Source: Trebouxia sp. TZW2008
Taxonomy: Eukaryota > Chlorophyta > Trebouxiophyceae > Trebouxiales > Trebouxiaceae
Direction: 5' to 3'
DNA length: 64,000 bases
NCBI GenBank assembly: GCA_002118135.1
Contig: BDIU01000205.1
Location: 124,001 to 188,000, forward strand
The notes beneath the pieces were generated by a model. It saw only the letters and a list, made by a program, of their open reading frames with translations. It was not told the DNA's origin and did not search any database. Positions 59,301 through 64,000 of the stretch are shown here, in pieces (within the stretch, counting starts at the first letter, position 1; every line of letters begins with the position of its first letter). The translations under genes and the position numbers were made by a program.

Positions 59301-61460
59301 CAGGGGTGGGAGCCTTCCGCAGCCATCCTGACAGTAAGTGCTCGGAGCGCCTGATCAACATGTCACATGAAGAGGGTGGTCAAGTCATATTAAAAATGTG
59401 ATCAAAATGGACAAAACTGATTTACTGCAAATTCAATGTGAAGCTTAGTGTTGTGCCTATGGCAGGGAGGAGATCTGTACAGCGCCCTCCGGAACCACCC
59501 TGACACCATGCGCTGGGAACGCTTGGGCCGCAAGGTTGCGCTGGACGTCGCTCTTGGCATCAACTACCTCCACACCAGGCAAGCACCTCTTTGTCACAAT
59601 GCCAGCAGAGCTGTAGCTCTGTCAAGACCTGTGTCAAGACCTGTCAAGACATCTGCTGAAGCCTTCTCACCCTGCAGCAGACTCTGGAGTATTTGTATTC
59701 ACGTTGCTTCTGCTCATCTGCCTGACTTATGCTTGTTTGACTAAAAGTCTACTCAAACATTTCGCTTTTGATTGTCTCCTCATGAATTGACGCTTACATG
59801 CAGGCGGCCCCGAATGATGCACAGAGACCTGAAATCCCCCAATGTGCTACTGAGCGAGGAGGGCGTGGCCAAGATTGCAGACGTGGGCATGGTGCGGCCC
59901 CAGGTGCAGGAGCTCGTCACTGCCCAACCCATCATGACTCCCCTATGGGCTGCCCCTGAGGTGACAACACTGCTCTGAAACCATCAAACAGCGTTCATGA
60001 TCATGACATGTTCAACTACGGTATCACTGCTCAGGCCCACCCATCACAACACCCCCTTAGGCCCCCTAGGAAGTGACAAGCCTGCTTTGAAAGCAGATGT
60101 GATCGCAAACTCAGTCATGCATGCAGTTGGGAATGCAGCTGATCCACCGTGACCCCGCTCTTGGCTGCCTTTGAGGTATCAAGTTTGCTGTCAAACCATA
60201 TGTGATGGTGATGAGCATGCCTGGTCCATCATGACCATGCTGGGCTTTCCCTGACATGTCCAGCCTGTTGTGAACCATCTGTAATGTCATCAACTCTGGA
60301 ACTGTTTTGTACATTTCAAAGCACCAATCTTGATAGAGTAGTGACGTGATTTTGCAGGTGGTGAGGCATGAGAAGGCCAGTGTGAAGGCTGACATGTGGA
60401 GCTACGGCATTCTGGTTTGGGAGCTCATCAGCGACCAGGACATCACCACACTGCAGCCTCTCGCCATTGCCCAAGCCATGCAGGTAAGAACAGTAACAAC
60501 TATAAACAGTACCAACAATGATGTCAACCAAAGTGTAGTAATGACACTAATGTCACCTGGGGACAGCTTAACCTGTCCCCAGGTGAGCTCAACTTAGTAT
60601 GTTCAGCGGCAGCCATGATGCAGCTTGCAAAAGTCAGCAACATATATCACGACTGTTTCTGTGATGTTAAATGTCGTCGTTTCATCAACTTGATAAAGTT
60701 GACCACCATTGTGCCATGTGTCAGCACAAGTGTCAGGTGTGCATGGCCTGTGTCCTGTCTTGCCAGGCCAGCTTGTTATTGGCGTCATGACAAAGATAAG
60801 GGACATCCAGGTCCAAGGCATTCTTTTACACAGCAAGCCAAGCTTTTGTTTGGTGCTGGCAGCAAAGCCTGTCGTTGAGCTGCTGCTTCGTAGATGCGCT
60901 TTGCAATTCCAATCAGCGCACTTCAAGTGGAACTGCAGAGCACACGTATTGAGCGGTTGCTCAATGACGGCCGAATGTCAGCAGGGTGTGAGGGTTTACC
61001 TGGTGCTGGGCAGAGAAATCGATGCTCGTGAATGTTGATCTAGCTCCATTTGATATTCTGCAGTACCGTACAGATGTTTGGCCTCAAACACCACCCATGC
61101 TCAAGATGGCAAGCGGCTGTGGGGTCCGCTGGTTGACACACTACACTAGTCTCACTGTGCAGCTGCATGCTTTTCACAAAACAGCACTCCCTGTGCAAAT
61201 TGTCTGCAACTCACAGCTTTGTTAGTGCATAGGCAAACATTTGGGTCCTCAACACATGTCGCTTGCAACCCATTTGCTCAACTATTGCGAAGGCAGGCTT
61301 AGATATGCTGCCATGTGTGCAGGCTGGCACCACAAAATCACTCCAGCTGCCAGTGGACTGTCCCCCAGTGGCAGCGCGTATCTTCACTGAGTGCACACAC
61401 ACCGAGCCAAACTGCCGGCCTTCAGCACAGCAAGTTGTGGAATGGCTGCGGCAGTCATGA
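44334..61460 (+). CDS. Armadillo - isoaspartate-methyltransferase-like - TKL kinase fusion
   Basis: Twenty-six exons, all phase-consistent, encode 1323 aa: 44334-44503, 44779-45197, 45905-46089, 47176-47322, 47820-47962, 48632-48776, 49151-49267, 49660-49740, 50130-50251, 50651-50790, 51283-51378, 52025-52174, 52652-52929, 53391-53501, 54049-54129, 54410-54523, 54910-55120, 55635-55768, 56115-56269, 56762-56932, 57297-57465, 58690-58788, 59466-59578, 59804-59960, 60358-60483, 61323-61460. Residues ~200-730 are Armadillo repeats (LVAPLVHLLVSGGPSDQARA). Residues ~732-948 match protein-L-isoaspartate O-methyltransferase: NDMVEQLR, VEAAF-like LEAAFRLVPRSVF, motif I FLDIGSGTGYLT, GGRMTVP. From ~1057 there is a TKL kinase: LGEGGFGVVYKA, K1095, HRDLKSPN (D1192), DVG instead of DFG (D1210), AAPE. 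Introns after 45197 and 59578 use GC donors. No start or stop separates the three parts. Confidence 0.88.
45255..45615 (+). repeat. Ghost copies of a GC-donor exon edge (3 copies)
   Basis: Copies of the end of exon 44779-45197 recur near 45262-45325, 45385-45415 and 45523-45610. They repeat CAATCTGCCAATAGGCTGGC (first and third, with substitutions) and end at GCCACAAGCAAGT, GCCACTGGCAACC and GCCACAGGCAAGT. The functional junction is GCCACAG|GCAAGT, so the non-canonical GC donor is copied with the exon. Confidence 0.93.
45645..45835 (+). repeat. Ghost copies of ARM exon 3 acceptor edge
   Basis: Copies near 45650-45695 and 45745-45815 repeat GCTGCCGCAAGACACAGAGG-like text of exon 45905-46089. 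The second keeps the GTGCAG|CCAAGTCT acceptor and about 70 bases of exon. Confidence 0.9.
46632..47172 (+). repeat. Ghost copies of ARM exon 4 acceptor edge (4 near-identical copies)
   Basis: Four copies start near 46636, 46770, 46907 and 47041, before the functional exon at 47176 (period ~134-137 bases). Each has a TGCAG or ACAG acceptor and repeats CTGCATGATGGCAAGGAGAG plus CGCATGTATGCTGGCTATGC. The first reads VLHDGKERGRMYAGYALS in frame. Similarity is very high, so this is the youngest array in the window. After ~65 bases the copies run into shared intron text (GCACACACAAGCTACGCACA) instead of the rest of the exon, and they lack a matching donor. Confidence 0.96.
48452..48575 (+). repeat. 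Duplicate of ARM exon 6 (candidate alternative exon)
   Basis: A near-full copy of exon 48632-48776, 180 bases upstream, with its own TGTGCAG acceptor. It reads ALFFMHADKGVLQGEVVSAG, against ALYFIGADKEVLQGEIVSAG in the functional exon. It is open and ends at a weak GCA|GTATCAG donor that would keep phase 0. Both copies need a phase-2 entry, so they could be used only one at a time. A more decayed third copy lies near 48225-48290. Confidence 0.88.
51882..51935 (+). repeat. Ghost copy of ARM exon 12 acceptor edge
   Basis: A copy of the first ~45 bases of exon 52025-52174 (GGCGGCATTGCTGCGCTGCTG against GGTGGCATTGCTGCATTGCTG), with a GTGCAG acceptor and on the acceptor side. Confidence 0.88.
52236..52440 (+). 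repeat. Ghost copies of ARM exon 12 donor edge
   Basis: Two copies, near 52236-52332 and 52372-52437, repeat the 3' part of exon 52025-52174. The first has GGGCCAGCGCCACCCACACC and ends CATGCAAGCAGATA, where the functional donor reads CATGCAAGCAGGTA. The donor GT has been lost in both. Confidence 0.9.
52990..53098 (+). repeat. Ghost copies of ARM exon 13 donor edge
   Basis: Two copies after exon 52652-52929 share ATTCTGGACA, CAACAGTGGCTCTACTGA and TCTGCTGAAGAAGCTGGTGAG with the exon end. The second keeps a GTGAG donor-like site. Confidence 0.8.
53215..53350 (+). repeat. Ghost copy of methyltransferase first-exon acceptor edge
   Basis: A copy of exon 53391-53501 with GTGCTGCCCCCCCTGGAGGC-type text, against GTGCTGCCTACTCTGGAGGC, on the acceptor side. 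It is decayed and frameshifted. The acceptor-flanking block AGGAAGCTGTAGGAAGCTCT is also duplicated. Confidence 0.8.
53580..53845 (+). repeat. Ghost copies of methyltransferase first-exon donor edge (3 copies)
   Basis: Copies near 53585-53645, 53680-53740 and 53800-53840 repeat GCCTTCAGGCTTGTTCCCAG-like text and end CATGCAGTAAG, CATGCAGTAAA and CATGCAGTAAA. The functional donor is CATGCG|GTAAGC. Confidence 0.92.
55190..55301 (+). repeat. Ghost copy of methyltransferase exon 17 donor edge
   Basis: About 110 bases at ~90% similarity to the 3' half of exon 54910-55120. It reads WCERLGGPFDCVHVRGTCSK, against WCEQLGGPFDCVHVGGSCSK, is in frame, and has an intact CAAG|GTAGGC donor. No acceptor precedes it. 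Confidence 0.93.
56390..56458 (+). repeat. Ghost copy of linker exon 19 donor edge
   Basis: A copy of the last ~60 bases of exon 56115-56269 (GAGGGTAGCATCACCCCCCT, then GGCAGGTGAG) with an intact donor, about 180 bases downstream. Confidence 0.93.
57070..57240 (+). repeat. Ghost copies of linker exon 20 donor edge
   Basis: Decayed copies of the 3' half of exon 56762-56932. The best, 57165-57235, retains GGGAGGCACACAGCAAAACC, against GGGAGGCACATGGCTGGCTC. A weaker one lies around 57125-57165. Confidence 0.72.
57555..57630 (+). repeat. Ghost copy of kinase exon 21 donor edge
   Basis: A copy of the end of exon 57297-57465. It reads KLVKANKLSNKELPLFHK, against KLVKADKPTNKELLLFHK, in frame and with a CACAAAG|GTGTG donor. 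Confidence 0.93.
59300..59365 (+). repeat. Ghost copy of kinase exon 23 acceptor edge
   Basis: A diverged copy of the 5' part of exon 59466-59578 (CCGCAGCCATCCTGACAGTA against CCGGAACCACCCTGACACCA), preceded by a GACAG acceptor and on the acceptor side. Confidence 0.82.
60015..60245 (+). repeat. Ghost copies of kinase exon 24 donor edge (3 copies)
   Basis: Copies near 60030-60080, 60135-60185 and 60220-60255 repeat CCCATCATGACTCCCCTATG-type text of the exon end at 59960, with donor positions GAAGTGACA and GAGGTATCA. Decay is strong. Confidence 0.75.
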
Positions 61461-62729
61461 TACTCAGCTCACGGCACTCCCAGCTGTTGTAGCACCGGGG
61501 CATCTTTACTGTGGGCAGTTGCTGTCCACTGGTGACTGTGCCGAGGAGCAGTCTTGCTCTCAGCTTTTCTGGGCAGATGAAGCAAATTGCAATACGCATT
61601 GTGCAGAAACTGCTTGCGTATTCAGACTGCCTTTGTGGTTAGCTTGTTTGGCATGGGGGCTTTGTGACAATAATGACTGGCATGCGCAACAGGTGCAGAT
61701 TGTGTCCATTTTGATGCAGATTCCAGGCCCTCTCTGGTTAGCATAATGCAGCATTTGGGGTAGCTAAATATATGATGTGTGAGGTCGCAGTGTCACAGAT
61801 GGTACGGCTGCATAAATGATTTAGCAGGTGACAGTTCCGTTGGTGCAATGCCGTTGTCAGCTCAATACGCAGTGCTTTACTCTGACTCAAAATGCCAAAC
61901 TTTTTGTTCTGTCGTGACGTGCTGCAAATCCTGCTGCCTGAATGATTTAGCTCACATTTCTGAAGTGGTCTGTCTTCCTGTTTTTTCGGCATCAAGGTGT
62001 TTGACTGCTACTGCCATGGCAGAAGCAACTTTGTGCTGTACCTTAGATAACAGTTGTGACTGGTGATAAGGCACATCACATATGGGTAGCCTAGCTGGTG
62101 TATATATTCCATGCAGTGGGGGTTTGAATTTAGGTCTGGACTCTGACTCTCGTTGCTGAAGCGCCAGACCTGAACGTTGTGTTACACTTTCAACTCAAAG
62201 CTAATTTCGGCATTTGCATGCTCATGCAAGACCGGCGGTCATGGTTAATGGTGCTGTCGCTTGCCGTCAACTTTGTGCCATGAGTGATCATGCAGATTTA
62301 ATGCAATGCTGCAAATTTTGCAGTGCAAAAGCCAAAACCAAATGCAGACATAAGATCTGACCGACTTGCATGCAGTTGAGCTGCATAGTTGACCAGCAAA
62401 CGCACGCACGTTCATTGCCAGGTCTACGACACGCCCGTCGGTGACACACACCTCTAGCGCTGAGATTGCACAACACGACTGCCCGGCCGACGCCTTCACC
62501 TGCTTTCTTGGCAGGTATGCCTGCATGGCGACTGCACATGCACAGACTGCTGTATCAACGCAGTCGGCACTTTACAGCTGGATGCACACCAGATGCAGTT
62601 TGTTCCTGTTGAGGTCACACAGGGCACGCATAATACCAGTGACCTTGCAGGGTCAACAGGACTAACCTCGCGTGTGATCCGCTTCTGACGCTACGACATC
62701 TTACGGAGCGGCTTTCCCAGGTCGGCGCC
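61461..62729. other. Intergenic region, ARM-PIMT kinase to CNX1-like gene
   Basis: About 1.27 kb between two genes on the same strand. It should hold the 3' UTR of the first gene and the promoter of the second. I see no ghost copies, RNA genes or repeats of note. Confidence 0.6.
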
Positions 62730-64000
62730 ATGCCTCAGTCAGGGCCGGCAACGCCCTCCGCCCTGTACAAGATGATCAGTATCCCAGAAGCACAGGATGC
62801 AGTTCTAGCAGAGACCCAAAGCCTGCCAAGCACATCAGTAGGTATCGCTGATGCTGATGGACATATTCTGGCAGAAGATGTCAAGGCACCAGAGGACGTC
62901 CCTCCATTTCCAGCTTCAATCAAGGTCTGTGCATACTCACTGCGTGCGTCAATGTGCTACATCATTTCAATGCTGCTGACATGCCAGTCCTCTGCAATTG
63001 CATTTTCTGATTGCAACGTCCACATGCAGGAACGACTTTTGCCACATACACCTCGCACATGCGCTACTTATGCATCATCAAGAACATGAGCTAGAAAGTG
63101 ACAACACCAAACATTACCGTTACACTAATGTTGTTATTACATGCAGGACGGATATGCAGTTGTTGCATCAGATGGTCCAGGAGAGTATGTTGTGGCATTT
63201 GCAGCACATGCTGGCCATCAACAGCCAAGGCTACAATCTGGCAGTGTTGCCTACATCACCACAGGTTTGAAATACGCATATCTCATATCCTTCATCCTGC
63301 TGACCAATGCTAGCACCTGGCAGTGTTGCTTACGTCACCACAGGTTTGTGCTACATGTCTCATATCTCGTATGCATTTTCATGCTGGCCGGGGCTGGCAC
63401 CTGGCAGGGTGTTGCTTGCATCGCCACAGGTCTGTGAAACATGTCTCAGATCTCATGCATTTTCATGTCTAGCCAAGGCTTGAACCTAGCAGTATTGCAT
63501 ATATCACCACAGGCATGCATTGCTGCTGTCTAATGCCTGCACTTGTTGAGTCATTGTGTCTTGCACCTGTTGAGTCATTGTGTCTTGCACCGGTCACTCA
63601 TGCATGTCTGCTGTTTGACTTTTCAAGATGCTTCATGGTTTAGGTGCACCTGTGCCCGATGGTGCAGATGCAGTGGTCCAAATAGAGAACTCAGAACAGC
63701 TGCCTGACTTGCAGGACGGCAGCAAAGCATTTGAGGCATCCTGCATGCAAGGCACAAACATGTTTGCGATCCCAAGCGACACTTTGATGCAGACTGCACG
63801 ACAGTCATTGCACCGGAACTGCTCACCTTTGCCAAGAATTGTCTGGGTAGTGAATGTGGCAATTGAAGCAATGCCGCAACACACTGGCTGCCGCTATGCT
63901 GCAATCTCAAATGCATGCTGCATTTGTAGGTGCACCTGTGCCAGCTGGCGCTGATGCAGTGGTCCAGATAGAGAACACAGAACAGCTGCCTGACCGGCAA
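62730..64000 (+). CDS. CNX1: Molybdopterin molybdenumtransferase, CNX1/MoeA E domain (3' end outside window)
   Basis: The E domain of plant CNX1 (bacterial MoeA, animal gephyrin E) inserts molybdenum into adenylated molybdopterin in the cytosol. Exon 1 is 62730-62924: ATG, then MISIPEAQDAVLAETQSLP and ILAEDVKAPEDVPPFPASIK. Exon 2 is 63147-63264: DGYAVVASDGPGEY, then GSVAYITTG. The next exon starts GAPVP.GADAVVQIEN and exists in two copies, at 63644 and 63930. Its phase-1 entry fits either. These are the standard MoeA motifs PPF.AS..DGYAV and P.GADAVV. The start is well supported because the protein begins just before the conserved domain, as in E-domain-first CNX1 proteins. Whether a G domain follows cannot be seen. 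Confidence 0.93.
63280..63520 (+). repeat. Ghost copies of CNX1 exon 2 donor edge (3 copies)
   Basis: Copies near 63309-63345, 63398-63433 and 63484-63515 repeat CTGGCAGTGTTGCCTACATC and end CACCACAGGTT, CGCCACAGGTC and CACCACAGGCA (functional donor CACCACAG|GTTTG). Period is about 80-90 bases. The last copy has acquired a GC in place of GT. Confidence 0.94.
63644..63720 (+). repeat. First copy of CNX1 exon 3 (ghost or alternative exon)
   Basis: It reads GAPVPDGADAVVQIENSEQLPD after a GTTTAG acceptor. The second copy at 63930 reads GAPVPAGADAVVQIENTEQLPD after TTGTAG and runs to the window end. By the rule seen elsewhere (acceptor-side copies precede the functional exon) the second should be the working exon, but the first is fully open and usable. 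Confidence 0.85.

Noticed and set aside
1..64000. tRNA, rRNA or other structured RNA genes
   Set aside because: None recognised by eye on either strand; a covariance-model search was not possible.

Overview
The window is nuclear DNA of a green alga, most probably a chlorophyte and plausibly a trebouxiophyte. It carries a plastid phytoene synthase, a plant-type ferredoxin, an octotricopeptide (OPR)/RAP protein, a plant-type molybdenum-cofactor enzyme (CNX1 E domain) and two TKL protein kinases. All but one of the identified genes are split by many GT-AG introns with TGCAG-type acceptors, and nothing bacterial, organellar or viral is evident. I could not assign a species. Exon models were built by hand: I joined open stretches of recognisable protein at splice sites and required the codon phase to match at every junction. 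Boundaries may be off by a base or two.

Layout: phytoene synthase (+, 5' end outside the window, to 4485); a degenerate protein kinase (+, 5233-12255); an F-box/LRR gene (-, 12603-14189); a receptor kinase with 16 exons, a cellulose-binding-type ectodomain and a TKL kinase domain (-, 15973-32531); plastid ferredoxin (+, 34188-34684); an OPR/RAP RNA-binding protein (+, 35903-39116); an AlkB-type 2-oxoglutarate oxygenase with an N-terminal zinc finger (-, 41054 to about 43556); a 26-exon gene encoding Armadillo repeats, a protein-isoaspartate-methyltransferase-like domain and a TKL kinase in one chain (+, 44334-61460); and the start of a CNX1/MoeA-type gene (+, 62730 to the window end).

The most striking property is not a gene. 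Most introns contain tandem, decaying copies of the neighbouring exon edge together with its splice site. Copies of an exon's 5' part, with the acceptor, lie upstream of the functional exon. Copies of its 3' part, with the donor, lie downstream. Several dozen such 'ghost' copies occur in eight of the nine identified genes. The simplest reading is recurrent tandem duplication across exon-intron boundaries. Splicing then skips to the outermost site, so the protein is preserved and the intron grows. Some copies are intact enough to be alternative or mutually exclusive exons, and one array has apparently been translated as a C-terminal extension.

The genes are functionally mixed (plastid pigment synthesis, photosynthetic electron transfer, organelle RNA, alkylation repair or demethylation, cofactor synthesis, signalling). 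There is no operon-like logic. The receptor kinase, the ARM-PIMT kinase and the pseudokinase are three unrelated kinase architectures within 60 kb.
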